Shown here one piece after another: positions 1 to 9,839 of a DNA stretch of 32,381 bases. Origin of the DNA: Acidiferrobacteraceae bacterium (lineage in GTDB: Bacteria > Pseudomonadota > Gammaproteobacteria > Arenicellales > UBA868); assembly GCA_018698075.1 (NCBI GenBank), contig JABINT010000116.1:1-32381 (forward strand), written 5' to 3'. Below the pieces are notes generated by a model. That model made no database searches, was not told the origin of the DNA, and worked only from the letters and a program-made list of their open reading frames with translations. Position 1 is the stretch's first letter; every line of letters begins with the position of its first letter. The translations under genes were made by a program, and so were the position numbers.

Positions 1-726
1 CCAGAGAAACCCGGGGAAGCCCTGGTACTCCACTTCATGGGTTGCCGCCTTGTTGAAATCAAACACCGGCGCCTCCAGGCTAAAAGCCGCAATTTCAGAG
101 TTCTTCGCAGCCGCGATCAGAGCTGCCAGTGCTCCACCAGAGACTCCGTGCACCCCGACCTGCGACAGTGGAATCGCCTTGGCGCTTTTAAGCCAGTAAG
201 CCGCTGTCACGATATCGTCCGATTCATCCTGGCCGGCAGAATGACGTCCATCCTCGCACGTGGTCTCACCCTGATCGCGTAAATCAATTAACAGGACGTT
301 AAAGCCCGCTCGCACCAGCATGGCTGCCGGCATCAGGGTATCGAAGTTATGCCGTGAGCTGTCGATACCATGCGCGACGATAACCGTTGCTTTCGAATGA
401 GGGAACGTAGGCGTAATCCACCAACCGGATATGGTGACCGACCGCTCGGGATCGCGGATTCGCACTGTCTCAACCGGAACATTGGGAATCCACCAGCGTG
501 AAAGGTCATGGCCAATCCAGCGATCCCAGCCGGCGCCTTTAAAGGGGCCCTGACCCGAGCCCGGGGTTTCGAAACGCGCCGGCGTGTTCCCGCCATGAGA
601 TGAATGGATGCCGCAAAAAACTGCCGTGCCGGTACGATAGACATAATCGCCCACCGCGAGCATCGCCAGACCCGCAAGCAACCCGAGAACTGTCCCCGTC
701 TTCAGCAATAACCACACGATTCGCAT
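1..726 (-). CDS. Alpha/beta hydrolase with N-terminal membrane anchor, partial at left edge
   Basis: The frame is open for 242 codons from an ATG at 726 to the window edge, so the C-terminus is missing. Residues 5-26 are hydrophobic and could be a membrane anchor or uncleaved signal. Around residues 115-120 a strand ends in VIVAHG, the usual oxyanion-hole turn of this fold. Residues 194-198 read GVSGG, a GxSxG nucleophile elbow with Ser196 as the probable catalytic serine. The layout resembles the family of membrane-anchored serine hydrolases (prolyl-oligopeptidase or BAAT-like) annotated as alpha/beta fold hydrolases. The acid and histidine of the triad lie outside the window. The substrate cannot be inferred. 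The family call is fairly secure, the function is not. Confidence 0.8.
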   Translation of the reverse strand, partial: MRIVWLLLKTGTVLGLLAGLAMLAVGDYVYRTGTAVFCGIHSSHGGNTPARFETPGSGQGPFKGAGWDRWIGHDLSRWWIPNVPVETVRIRDPERSVTISGWWITPTFPHSKATVIVAHGIDSSRHNFDTLMPAAMLVRAGFNVLLIDLRDQGETTCEDGRHSAGQDESDDIVTAAYWLKSAKAIPLSQVGVHGVSGGALAALIAAAKNSEIAAFSLEAPVFDFNKAATHEVEYQGFPGFLW

Positions 727-891
727 CTGTCCTGATCTTTCACCAAGGGTGATTGTTCAGGTATCAGTGTACTCGAGGGTGCCGAGGAACAGTTTAAGCT
801 GCTGTTCTCAAAATTAAAGAGTAGCGTTGGTCAAGACCCCATGCGACGATACATTGTCTGGCTCGTTACAAACGCTGCCATGCTGTGGTAT

Positions 892-925
892 TGACCTGCC
901 CCCTCTGACTGGTCCAGTTTGAATG
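892..925. repeat. Possible terminal end of the decayed IS3-type element
   Basis: Just past the transposase stop lies TGACCTGCCCCC at 892-903, then a GGTCCAGTTTGAATG segment at 911-925. IS3-family elements of this subgroup often end shortly after the transposase stop in such a TGA..CCCC terminal inverted repeat. No matching opposite end was found near 1210-1240. The boundary is therefore inferred from one side only. Confidence 0.4.
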
Positions 926-1210
926 TTAGTGCATGGCCAGTCTTTGGTCGATCTGGACGATAGCCTGTGGGGCTGGCGGGCGGTAACCCCAAGCACCGTG
1001 CTCTCTAATGGTGTTGTAATGGTTTCGCCACGGCTCGACGATGATTTGCGCCTCTTTGAGGGTATAGAACATCTCCCAATTCAGCAGTTCGTCCCTGAAT
1101 CGAGCATTTAAGGATTTGCAAAATCCGTTGTCCCAGGGCGAGTCGGGTTCACGGTTTATAAAGTGTGACAGTCTAATGAAATCACAGTACTTGCCTGGCG
1201 TCGAAATCAA
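926..1210 (-). pseudogene. IS3-family transposase (OrfB) C-terminal remnant
   Basis: Only about 70 residues match the C-terminal end of an IS3-type DDE integrase core. They run from DSPWDNGFCKS through NARFRDELL and EAQIIVEPWRNHYN to GYRPPAPQAI and end at RLAMH. The usual catalytic glutamate in the NGxxESFN segment is replaced: the sequence here reads CKSLN, with codon AAA. The first 20 residues (from 1210 down to about 1150) do not resemble the family, so the upstream part is lost or replaced. There is no room for the rest of the transposase, because the MFS gene ends at 1241. This is a dead fragment rather than a mobile element. The family match rests on remembered consensus motifs. Confidence 0.75.
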
Positions 1211-1240
1211 AGGGCGTTGTCAGTTTCGCGGATCAACCCG

Positions 1241-2476
1241 TCATCGAACTATTGCATCATCTTTAGACAAGTTCGTGAGTTTGGTATAGGGGAAAATCCA
1301 GCCCAGATAATTCTTTTGCCACAAGAGAAGGGTCAATACCACCAGCAACGCAACTGCACCGCCCAAATGAAAAACCTGACTGTAGTCCATATGGGTCAGG
1401 AGCACGCCCGCAGTAAGCGGTCCTGCCACTTTTCCAACATTGCGTACGGCGCCCAAGAACCCCATACCCGCGCCCAGGTGGCGGGTATCCACGCACCGGC
1501 TAACCAATGCGACTGTGGAGGGAAAGATCAGCCCTTGGCCAGCGCCGACGATAATGGCAATACACAACAATTCCACCTGTACAGTTGCGTATGGCAGCAA
1601 CCAGAACCCAATCGCGAGAACAAGATACCCGGTATTAATCGCCGTCAGATAACCCACTCGATCACCCAATCGGCCGCCGACCGGTCGCGTCAAAAGATGT
1701 GCTGCCTCTTGTGCACTAAAGAACAACCCTACTGCGAGCAGACTAAAATCTGCCGTGTACAGCGCATAGATCGGTAGGAATGCCTTGATCGAATACGTCA
1801 CCAAGTAGGCCAACATCTCGAGTGCACTGGCCAACCACAGTCTGGAATTGGAGATCACGGCGCCAAAAGCGCTTTTCCATGCGCGCCCGAATTCCTTCTC
1901 CTCTTTCATGTCCCGTTTATGCAATGGTGGCGAGAAATCCATCATGCATACGGGCACAAAGGCAAGACAGCTCATGAAACCAATCAAGGTAAATACGGTT
2001 GCCGGATCCATCCAAGTGAGAAGCCATGCACCTAAGAGCGGCGCCAGCAGATAACTGCCGCTTCGCGCCATACCAAACCAGCCCAGACGCTCCGCCTTCC
2101 CAGAGATCGCCATCTCAACCACAAAAGCCAGCGTGACGGGTCCGAAAACCGCCGTAGCAAACCCATGCAGTAGGCGCAGCCAGAAAAGTTCTTCCGGAGT
2201 ATTGACCCATGAGTAAAGAAATGGAACACCCGAAAACAACAAAAGGCCCGTCAAAAGCCAAAGTCTTCTTCCCCACCGATCAGAGAACCAGCCGAATATC
2301 GGCTTGAGCACCATGCCTGTCATCGTCGAAACCGATACGATTGCTCCAACTAAAAGTTCCCCAGCCCCAAGAGATGCAGCAAAAAGTGGCATCAGCGGCG
2401 TTTTACCGATCTGGTAGGCGGTACGTACGATCAGATCAGCACATGTAATACGCCACAAATCCGATGGAACTCGCAT
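1241..2476 (-). CDS. MFS transporter
   Basis: This 411-residue protein has about twelve hydrophobic segments, the usual size for the major facilitator superfamily. Between helices 2 and 3 it carries the classic motif-A loop GWFSDRWGRR (near residues 61-70), and the equivalent second-half loop reads GGRLGDRVG. It is an inner-membrane secondary transporter, probably proton-coupled efflux or uptake. The substrate is not evident. It starts with an ATG 11 bp after the stop of the Asp-box propeller gene, so the two are probably co-transcribed and translation may be coupled, since the start has only a weak ribosome-binding site. The 3' end lies 30 bp from the transposase scar. Confidence 0.9.
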   Translation of the reverse strand: MRVPSDLWRITCADLIVRTAYQIGKTPLMPLFAASLGAGELLVGAIVSVSTMTGMVLKPIFGWFSDRWGRRLWLLTGLLLFSGVPFLYSWVNTPEELFWLRLLHGFATAVFGPVTLAFVVEMAISGKAERLGWFGMARSGSYLLAPLLGAWLLTWMDPATVFTLIGFMSCLAFVPVCMMDFSPPLHKRDMKEEKEFGRAWKSAFGAVISNSRLWLASALEMLAYLVTYSIKAFLPIYALYTADFSLLAVGLFFSAQEAAHLLTRPVGGRLGDRVGYLTAINTGYLVLAIGFWLLPYATVQVELLCIAIIVGAGQGLIFPSTVALVSRCVDTRHLGAGMGFLGAVRNVGKVAGPLTAGVLLTHMDYSQVFHLGGAVALLVVLTLLLWQKNYLGWIFPYTKLTNLSKDDAIVR

Positions 2477-2487
2477 AATGTGAAGAC

Positions 2488-5400
2488 TCAGGCAATGATC
2501 GCAGGGACGCCTGCTTTTTCGACTTTCGCATTCAGTGCGGCAATGGGTCCATCGACAAGTTTATTAAGCTTTCGGATCTCACCATCGATTTTTCTAGCAA
2601 CCTCCGCCGATACTTTCTGGGTTTGAATTGGGGGCGCCGTATCAGACATCGTGACGCACCACATCAGGTCTCCCAAGGTGTCATCGAGGCCCGCCGGTCG
2701 GCGCAGAACGTCACGCGGGCTTTCACGCTGTGCATCAACTAGCACGTTCTCAATGATCTCTAGCTTATTTCGGATCGAAGTGGCACTTGATACCGCGTTT
2801 CGTACACCTTTAGGTAATTTTTCGACGAGGTCATCAAGTTGCCGCTTTATCTGACGAATCCGATCGACCTGTGTCCGCAAATCAGACCGTTTGGCATTCA
2901 ACTCCCGTAGCAGCTCGAACTGTTCATCAAATTCGGCTTGGGTGGTCTCCACCCTGGGATCTTTAAGCAAGGAAAACGATGCCGTAGCTCTCATTTCACC
3001 GACTGATAACCGAGCCTTGTACTGCCCCGGAGGCGCAGCAGGCCCCCTACCCTTGGGTTCTCGCGCTAACGGTTCGTAATTCCTTGTGACCAACGCCGGA
3101 TCGAGGGGTTGTACAGCTCGATAACTAAGATTCCAGACAAATCGGTTCAATCCAAGTTTTTCAGATAACCGTCGTTCTGGTTTTTCAGTTTCAGCGCTAG
3201 AAAATTTGTCAATCATGACACCTGCTTTGTCGTAGATCGAAAGTTCGACGGCAGATTCGGGTTGACTCTCCAGCCAGTAATAGACGATCGCGCCTCCTGG
3301 CGGATTCTCGCCGACATCAAGGTGTCGCCGAACATTTGTGCCATCGGGTTGTTTATCACGATAAGTCGCGCCGGCAAGACCAAAGGCTGGGCTGTAATTT
3401 TTGCCGTCTCCATCAAATACACCCGCCGCCCACTGGAGTTTTAGCCGGTAGGTCGAGCGCGGAGTGAATAGCAATGGGGTTGTCTTTCTGCCCGAGCTAA
3501 TCGGTATTTCTCGAAGCGGCGTGATGTCGTCCAGTATCCAGAAGGAGCGGCCGTGGGTTGCGGCCACCAAATCTGTATCTTTGATTTTTAGATCATAGAC
3601 GGGCGCAACCGGGAAGCCGCCTCGCATACGGCTCCAGTGCTTTCCATCGTCGAGCGAGTAAAAAATTCCAGTCTCGGTGCCCACGAATAATAAATTTGGG
3701 CGCACCGTATCGGATCGAATAACTCGCGTGATTTCCCCGGTTGGAAAATTACCGTTAATGGATTGCCAGCTCTTTCCTCCATCTTGCGAACGGTAAAGAT
3801 AGGGATCGTAATCATCTAACTTGTAGCGGGTCGCCGACAAATAAATGATATCAGCGTTGTGGGCAGAGATTTCAACAGCGCCGATGTAAGACCATTCCGG
3901 CAAAGCCTTCGGTGTCACCTTCCGCCAGTGACTGCCGCCATCTCGACTGACATGCAAAAGGCCGTCGTCGGTGCCCGCCCACAACTCCCCTGGACGGTGA
4001 GGGGATTCAACGAAAGTGGACAAGGTCGCATACTGCTCAGCGCCAGCGCTGTCGACTGTTAACGTGCCACCAGACAGACCGAGTTTTTCAGATCGGTTTC
4101 GGCTTAGGTCTGGACTGATGGCCTGCCAACTCTGTCCCTCGTTATGACTGCGGAACAGGTGATTGCCACCCGCATAGATCGTGTTGGAATCGTGGGGTGA
4201 GAAGACAACAGGAAACGTCCAGGCAAAGCGGTACTTCAAATCCTTGGGAGCGAAACCCGTCGACTCTTCCGGCCAAACATTGATCATCTGAATCTGCCGG
4301 GTCCGGTGGTCGTAGCGCTGTAAAGCACCGTTACCACCGGGAGAAGAACCAACGGCTCCGCTGTAGACGATATTGGGATCTTCCGGGTGCACTGCAATAA
4401 AACCACTCTCACCGGTTCCCGGCAGCGTGCAATCGCTCATGGTGATCACGCCCCACTCCGCAGCGCTCGGCACACTGATTGAGGTGTTGTCTTGCTGTGT
4501 TCCGTATACCCTGTAGGGAAACTGATTGTCGGTATCCAGCCGGTATAGTTGTGCCGTCATCTGGTTATAAATGGTTGACCATGTGTCGCCCCCATTGAAG
4601 CTGACGTTGGCGCCACCATCGTTTCCCTGGATCATCCGCTGGTTGTTTCTTGGGTCGATCCAAAGGTCGTGGTTGTCCCCATGCGGTGTTGTCACTTCCT
4701 GAAAGCTGCTGCCACCATCGGTTGATTTCCACATCTGTAAATTAGTGACGTAGACCGTATCTTCATGGGATGGGTCCGCAAACACATGGGTGTAGTACCA
4801 AGGTCGATGCAGCAGATCTCGATTGGGAGATACCAGCGACCAACTGTCGCCGCCATCCTCGGAACGGTACAAACCTGCTTGCTCCGCTTCGACCAACGCC
4901 CAGACTCGACCTGATTTGGCAGGCGACACAGCGACGCCGATTTTTCCTTTCATGCCCAACGGGAAGCCCGGGTGCGTACTGACTTCCTGCCAGGAATCGC
5001 CGCCATCGGTGGACCGGAACAACGCACTGCCTGGCCCGCCACTGGAGAGATTCCAGAAATTTCGACTCGTTTCCCATATTGAGGCAAAAAGAATCCGGGG
5101 GTTTGTTGGATCCAGCGAGAGATCCACAGCGCCAGCTCGCGCGCTTTGATACAAGATCAAGTCCCAATGTTTGCCCCCGTCGGTGGTCCGGTAGACCCCC
5201 CGCTCGGGATTCTCGCCAAACGCATGGCCAAGTGCGGCAACATACGCGATATCCGGGTTCTGTGGGTGAATGCGGATCTCCCCTATGTGGCGCGTCTCCT
5301 CAAGACCCAGGTGAACCCAACTTTTACCGCCATTGGTTGACTTGTAGATGCCATCGCCAAAAGAGACATCGACGCGAATCGTGGTCTCACCGGTACCCGC

Positions 5401-5664
5401 GTAAATGACATTTGGATCACTGTCGGAAACCGCGAGCGCGCCAATCGTGGCGCTTGTCAGATAACCATCCGAGACACATTCCCAGTAGGTGCCGCCATCC
5501 GTGGTTTTCCAGATACCCCCCGCACAAGCGCCAAAGTAAAACGTCATGGGGTCGGTGGGATCGCCAGCCACCGCGACGACTCGACCGCCCCGTGGCGGAC
5601 CAATACAGCGCCATTTAAATCCCTCAGTGATGGAGTTCCCCCCCTGTTTCGTCTGATTTTTCAT
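2488..5664 (-). CDS. Large Asp-box (BNR/sortilin-like) beta-propeller protein
   Basis: This 1058-residue protein is built from repeated Asp-box hairpins of the form S/T-x-D/N-G-G-x-x-W. Examples lie at residues 54-61, 109-116, 160-167, 218-225, 268-275, 314-321 and 355-362, with at least four more downstream (HNEGQSW, SRDGGSHW, SQDGGKSW, SLDDGKHW). Such repeats form one or two beta-propellers, as in the VPS10/sortilin and glycosyl-hydrolase-like families. The last 170 residues are charged and probably helical or coiled-coil. Annotations of relatives as glycosidases are mostly unproven, so I assign no enzymatic activity. The start ATG has a GAGG site 7 bp upstream and an in-frame TAG lies shortly before it. 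No signal peptide is present, which is unusual for this family. Confidence 0.88.
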   Translation of the reverse strand: MKNQTKQGGNSITEGFKWRCIGPPRGGRVVAVAGDPTDPMTFYFGACAGGIWKTTDGGTYWECVSDGYLTSATIGALAVSDSDPNVIYAGTGETTIRVDVSFGDGIYKSTNGGKSWVHLGLEETRHIGEIRIHPQNPDIAYVAALGHAFGENPERGVYRTTDGGKHWDLILYQSARAGAVDLSLDPTNPRILFASIWETSRNFWNLSSGGPGSALFRSTDGGDSWQEVSTHPGFPLGMKGKIGVAVSPAKSGRVWALVEAEQAGLYRSEDGGDSWSLVSPNRDLLHRPWYYTHVFADPSHEDTVYVTNLQMWKSTDGGSSFQEVTTPHGDNHDLWIDPRNNQRMIQGNDGGANVSFNGGDTWSTIYNQMTAQLYRLDTDNQFPYRVYGTQQDNTSISVPSAAEWGVITMSDCTLPGTGESGFIAVHPEDPNIVYSGAVGSSPGGNGALQRYDHRTRQIQMINVWPEESTGFAPKDLKYRFAWTFPVVFSPHDSNTIYAGGNHLFRSHNEGQSWQAISPDLSRNRSEKLGLSGGTLTVDSAGAEQYATLSTFVESPHRPGELWAGTDDGLLHVSRDGGSHWRKVTPKALPEWSYIGAVEISAHNADIIYLSATRYKLDDYDPYLYRSQDGGKSWQSINGNFPTGEITRVIRSDTVRPNLLFVGTETGIFYSLDDGKHWSRMRGGFPVAPVYDLKIKDTDLVAATHGRSFWILDDITPLREIPISSGRKTTPLLFTPRSTYRLKLQWAAGVFDGDGKNYSPAFGLAGATYRDKQPDGTNVRRHLDVGENPPGGAIVYYWLESQPESAVELSIYDKAGVMIDKFSSAETEKPERRLSEKLGLNRFVWNLSYRAVQPLDPALVTRNYEPLAREPKGRGPAAPPGQYKARLSVGEMRATASFSLLKDPRVETTQAEFDEQFELLRELNAKRSDLRTQVDRIRQIKRQLDDLVEKLPKGVRNAVSSATSIRNKLEIIENVLVDAQRESPRDVLRRPAGLDDTLGDLMWCVTMSDTAPPIQTQKVSAEVARKIDGEIRKLNKLVDGPIAALNAKVEKAGVPAIIA

Positions 5665-5843
5665 TACATACCTCGTTAAGTGGTCTGAAACCTATCTAAA
5701 TCCCGACCGATCAGGCAAATTCCCTGTCTCGCTACACAGGTTCACGGCACTTCTCATCCATTAGCCAGAAAATCCAATGCAATCCGTTGACAGAATCAAG
5801 ACTCGCCGGTTCCAATAGGGCAACTACCGGAACCGTTACCGCC

Positions 5844-6857
5844 ATGCTATCAAATCCTGACTCAGATGTTGTGCTGTCCGTCACCGACGTCGTCACCCAG
5901 TTTGACACGGCCGACGGCAGGGTGCATGCCGTGAATGGGGTCAGCTTTGATGTTCGGGAGGGAGAATTGTTGGGTGTCGTGGGCGAAAGCGGCTGTGGCA
6001 AAACCGTCACCATGATGTCTCTCGTCAAGTTGCTGCCTATGCCGCCCGGGAAAATCGTTGGGGGCTCAGCACTCTTTGATGGTCAAGACCTGATCCAAGC
6101 TGATAGTGACGCGCTTAAGAAAATTAGAGGCGGGAAAATCGGATTCATTTTCCAGGATCCGATGACATCCCTCAATCCGGTCCTCACGGTGGGCTACCAA
6201 CTGACTGAAGCATTGCGCTTGCACAAGAATTCGTCAAAGTCTGCTGCCCGGAAACGCGCCGTGGAACTCCTTGAACTGGTCGGGATTCCGATGGCGAAAG
6301 ACCGGCTTGATGACTACCCTCATCAATTCTCCGGCGGTATGCGCCAGCGCGTCATGATCGCCATCGCACTGTCCTGTGACCCCAAACTGTTAATTGCTGA
6401 TGAGCCAACGACCGCTCTTGACGTAACGATCCAGGCCCAGATTCTCGATCTCATCCAGATTCTCAGAAAGGAGCTTGGCATGGCCATCATCTGGGTTACC
6501 CATGACCTCGGCGTGGTTGCTAACCTCGCGGACCGTGTAATGGTGATGTATAGCGGTTTTATTGTCGAGCGAGCCGACGTTGAAAAACTTTATAGCACGC
6601 CGAAACACCCTTACACCCACGCACTGCTTCGAACTTTGCCCCAAATGGAAGGAGAGCGGGCTCAGCGTCTGGAATCGATCGAGGGCCAGCCGCCCGACCA
6701 ATTACTGCAACCAGAATCCTGCCCATTTTCACCGCGCTGTGTCTATTCGTTCGAGCGCTGCACCCGGGAAAATCCCTTTTTAGAGTTCGTGTCAGAAGGT
6801 CATGAGGTCGCCTGCTGGTGGGACTTAGAAAATGATCGGCCAAGAGAGGTAAGCTGA
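5844..6857 (+). CDS. dppD: Peptide/nickel-type ABC transporter ATP-binding protein (DppD-like)
   Basis: This is the first of two ATPases energising a dipeptide/oligopeptide-type importer on the cytoplasmic face. From the ATG at 5844 (337 residues) the Walker A motif GESGCGKT is at residues 47-54, the signature FSGGMRQR at about 162-169 and Walker B LLIADEP at 182-188. The C-terminal oligopeptide-transporter domain has its typical cysteines (CPFSPRC, RC, and C before WW). An in-frame TTG at 5787 would add 19 residues. Neither start has a good ribosome-binding site, and 5844 fits family lengths better. The next ATPase starts 3 bp after the stop. The ATPases precede the binding protein, which is not the common Dpp order. 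The symbol is by similarity only; substrates may be other than dipeptides. Confidence 0.88.
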   Translation: MLSNPDSDVVLSVTDVVTQFDTADGRVHAVNGVSFDVREGELLGVVGESGCGKTVTMMSLVKLLPMPPGKIVGGSALFDGQDLIQADSDALKKIRGGKIGFIFQDPMTSLNPVLTVGYQLTEALRLHKNSSKSAARKRAVELLELVGIPMAKDRLDDYPHQFSGGMRQRVMIAIALSCDPKLLIADEPTTALDVTIQAQILDLIQILRKELGMAIIWVTHDLGVVANLADRVMVMYSGFIVERADVEKLYSTPKHPYTHALLRTLPQMEGERAQRLESIEGQPPDQLLQPESCPFSPRCVYSFERCTRENPFLEFVSEGHEVACWWDLENDRPREVS

Positions 6858-6860
6858 CAA

Positions 6861-7880
6861 ATGCAGTTGGCCAATGAAAAGACACCAGGCATGAGTGATG
6901 CCAATTCTTCCAAACCCTTGCTACGCCTGAAAAACGTGAAGCAACATTTTCCGATCACCGCGGGTTTGCTGCGGCGACAGGCCGGCATGATCAAGGCGGT
7001 GGATGGCGTCGACTTCGATTTGATGCCACAGGAAAATCTTGGGCTTGTCGGAGAAAGCGGTTGTGGAAAAACAACGTTAGGCCGCACCATATTACACCTC
7101 TATCGTCCCACCGAAGGCCAGATCCTTTTTAAGGATGTGAATCTAACGCAACTTAAACCTTCTGCATTGCGCGCATTGCGCCCAAAGATGCAGATGATAT
7201 TCCAGGATCCGCAGGACAGCCTTAACCCCCGCATGACGGTCGGCAGCATCATTGCCGAACCGCTGGATGAACACAGCACCCTTAAGGGTAAGGACCGCAG
7301 CAACCGAGTCGAAGAGTTGCTGGATGCGGTCGGGTTAAACCCCAGATACACCAACCGCTACCCACACGAGTTCTCGGGCGGTCAGCGCCAGCGAATTGGG
7401 ATCGCACGCGCCCTGGGACTCAATCCTGAATTCATCATTTGCGATGAACCGATTGCGGCGCTCGATGTGTCAATTCAGGCTCAAGTAGTCAACTTGCTGG
7501 AGGACCTGCAGGAAAAACTGGGGCTCACATACCTTTTCATCAGTCATGATCTGGGAATGATTCGCCACATCTCCAAACGGGTTGCGGTGATGTACTTGGG
7601 AAAGATTGTCGAACTCGGGCCCGCACACGAACTTTACAGCCGATCGCGACATCCCTACACCAAGGCTTTGCTCTCTGCGGTGCCGCTGCACAACCCAGGA
7701 CGCGAAGCAAAACGAGAACGTATTATTCTCACAGGTGATGTCCCAAGCCCGGCCAATCCGCCCTCGGGCTGTCCCTTCCGGACGCGTTGCCCGATAGCAG
7801 AAACGCGCTGCGCTAACTCGATGCCTCAGCCCAAGAAACTGAGTTTGGGTCACTGGGTCGCCTGCCATCTGGTGGACTAG
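6861..7880 (+). CDS. dppF: Peptide-type ABC transporter ATP-binding protein (DppF-like)
   Basis: This is the second ATPase of the importer, 339 residues. Walker A GESGCGKT is at 64-71, the signature FSGGQRQR at 171-178 and Walker B FIICDEP at 191-197. The C-terminal tail has the Cys-rich CPFRTRC element of the oligo/dipeptide subfamily. It starts 3 bp after the DppD-like gene, with a GAGAGG ribosome site about 11 bp upstream of the ATG. An alternative ATG at 6891 would remove ten residues. It forms a heterodimer with the DppD-like subunit and binds the two permeases encoded downstream. Confidence 0.9.
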   Translation: MQLANEKTPGMSDANSSKPLLRLKNVKQHFPITAGLLRRQAGMIKAVDGVDFDLMPQENLGLVGESGCGKTTLGRTILHLYRPTEGQILFKDVNLTQLKPSALRALRPKMQMIFQDPQDSLNPRMTVGSIIAEPLDEHSTLKGKDRSNRVEELLDAVGLNPRYTNRYPHEFSGGQRQRIGIARALGLNPEFIICDEPIAALDVSIQAQVVNLLEDLQEKLGLTYLFISHDLGMIRHISKRVAVMYLGKIVELGPAHELYSRSRHPYTKALLSAVPLHNPGREAKRERIILTGDVPSPANPPSGCPFRTRCPIAETRCANSMPQPKKLSLGHWVACHLVD

Positions 7881-8033
7881 CGAATCTGCGGTAAACTGTC
7901 GCTACAACCGGGCTGCGATGAACCTTGGGTGATCGACCAAACTTGGCCACCCAAGCTGTCGCTGCTTTGTTGGTTATTAATAGACCGGCTAACCTTCGGG
8001 TTAACCATAAACTCAATATTGAGGGAGGAAAAA

Positions 8034-9752
8034 ATGAGGAGAACACTTCTTCTTAGTATCGCGCTTACTTCCGCGGTTGCACTGGCGGGTACTGCCTGGG
8101 CTGCAGAACGAGGGCGAGACGGTGAGCTGAGGTTGCTCTATTGGCAAGCGCCGTCGACCATGATGCCGTACCTCTCGGGCGGAACCAAGGAGCTGGAAGC
8201 TTCGTCTGTCGTGATTGAGCCACTGGCTCGTTATGACAACGATGGGAAAATGCACCCCTGGCTTGCCGAAGAGATTCCAACGGTTGCGAACGGTGGTGTG
8301 TCAGAAGATCTGAAGTCGATCACCTGGAAAATCAAACCTGGAATCAAATGGTCTGATGGATCGGAATTGACCTCGGCAGACGCGGTATTTACGTATGAAT
8401 ACTGCTCCCATCCGGATACTGGCTGTACGTCATCGAACTACTTCAATGACATTGTGTCGGTGGACGCGCTGGATCCGCACACCATCCAGATCAATTTCAC
8501 TGTGGCCAAACCGTTTCCTTATGCTCCATTCGTTGGCTACAACGCCCCGATCATGCAAAAGGCGCAGTTTGACGGTTGCATTGGTGCCAAAGCGCAAGAA
8601 TGCACCGAGCAAAATTTCTACCCCATTGGTACCGGACCCTTCAAGGTCGTCGACTTCAAGCCGAACGATGTGATCGTGTTCGAAGCCAATGAGCTTTATC
8701 GTGAAGAAGGGCAACCTGCTTTCTCGAAGCTCCTGTTTAAGGGCGGTGGTGATGCAACGTCGGCGGCCCGATCGGTACTCGAGACAAGCGAGATGCATTA
8801 CGCATGGAATCTCCAGGTCGAACCGGAAATTCTGACCAAAATGGCAGAAGCCGGGAAAGGCACGATCATCGCAGGATTTGGTACATCGGTAGAGCGGCTG
8901 ATGGGGAATTTCACCAATCCGGATCCGGATCTGGGTGACGATCGCGCTGAATATCTCGGCGGCAACAACAATCGGAACCCGCATCCTTTCCTTTCAGATT
9001 ATGCGGTACGCCGGGCTTTGTCATTGGCTATCGATCGTCAAATCCTTGTAGATGCAGGTTATGGCAGCGCGGGAAAAGTCGGCTGTAACGTCCTTCCGGC
9101 GCCCGCTATTTACGCCTCCAATGCGAATGATGAGTGTAAGACCCAGAATGTCGATGAAGCCAATCGCATCCTGGACGAAGCCGGCTGGGTTCGCGGTTCG
9201 GATGGCGTTCGCGAGAAAAACGGGGTCAGACTTTCCATTCTCTACCAGACCTCGACCAACTCGGTCCGCCAAGGCACTCAGGCTTTCATCAAAGAGATGT
9301 GGAAGGCCATTGGTGTCGAGACAGAACTTCGAAACTTAAGTGCATCGGTATTTTTTGGCGGTGATCCAGGAAGTCCCGACACCTATCAGAAGTTCTATGC
9401 CGACATCGAGATGTACACCAATAATTTCAGCGGTACGGATCCTGAAACCTACATGGCCAATTGGACGTGTAAGCAGGTCTCACGACGAGCAAACACCTGG
9501 GGTGGCGGCAACATGCCACGTTGGTGCAACCCGGATTACGATGCGCTCTCCGCTGAGATGTCCACAACCGCTGACCTTGATGATCGCATTCGCCTAGCCA
9601 AAGCGATGAACGATATGTTGATGCAAGATTACGCCATGATCCCGCTTGTCCACCGCGGCGGCGTTTCTGCTTTTTCCAACGTAATAGAGGGCCCCCGAGG
9701 AAACGAATGGGATTCCGAACTTTGGAACATCGCAGAATGGCATCTTAGGTAA
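8034..9752 (+). CDS. Peptide ABC transporter substrate-binding protein (SBP family 5)
   Basis: This periplasmic solute-binding protein has 572 residues. The chosen ATG at 8034 has a very strong GAGGGAGG site just upstream. It opens an N-terminal signal peptide: two arginines, a hydrophobic core and an Ala-x-Ala-type cut near GTAWAAE. The 35 codons of open frame before it are not needed. Family-5 hallmarks include an N-terminal stretch ending in EPLARYD, the WKIKPGIKWSDGSELTSADA segment, and PIGTGPFKV followed by DYAVRRALSLAIDR. It delivers ligand to the DppB/C-like permeases. Several extra cysteines (CSHPDTGC, CIGAKAQEC, CNV, CKTQ, CKQ, WC) may form disulfides. The ligand is not predictable; peptides, opines or other oligomers are possible. 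Confidence 0.92.
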   Translation: MRRTLLLSIALTSAVALAGTAWAAERGRDGELRLLYWQAPSTMMPYLSGGTKELEASSVVIEPLARYDNDGKMHPWLAEEIPTVANGGVSEDLKSITWKIKPGIKWSDGSELTSADAVFTYEYCSHPDTGCTSSNYFNDIVSVDALDPHTIQINFTVAKPFPYAPFVGYNAPIMQKAQFDGCIGAKAQECTEQNFYPIGTGPFKVVDFKPNDVIVFEANELYREEGQPAFSKLLFKGGGDATSAARSVLETSEMHYAWNLQVEPEILTKMAEAGKGTIIAGFGTSVERLMGNFTNPDPDLGDDRAEYLGGNNNRNPHPFLSDYAVRRALSLAIDRQILVDAGYGSAGKVGCNVLPAPAIYASNANDECKTQNVDEANRILDEAGWVRGSDGVREKNGVRLSILYQTSTNSVRQGTQAFIKEMWKAIGVETELRNLSASVFFGGDPGSPDTYQKFYADIEMYTNNFSGTDPETYMANWTCKQVSRRANTWGGGNMPRWCNPDYDALSAEMSTTADLDDRIRLAKAMNDMLMQDYAMIPLVHRGGVSAFSNVIEGPRGNEWDSELWNIAEWHLR

Positions 9753-9777
9753 GCGGACTTTTTGTACCATGCTTTGT

Positions 9778-9812
9778 GCGGTTTGCGGGCTCACGCCCGC
9801 AAACCGCCTTTT
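9778..9812 (+). terminator. Strong intra-operon hairpin between the binding-protein and permease genes
   Basis: A perfect 13-bp stem pairs 9778-9790 with 9795-9807, closed by a TCAC loop and followed by CTTTTCTT. It lies 25 bp after the binding-protein stop and about 30 bp before the first permease. In this position it probably acts as an attenuator or 3'-end stabiliser that leaves more binding protein than permease. Full termination is unlikely, as the permeases have no other obvious promoter. Confidence 0.85.
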
Positions 9813-9839
9813 CTTAACTAATCACAGGGCGTTGCGGAT

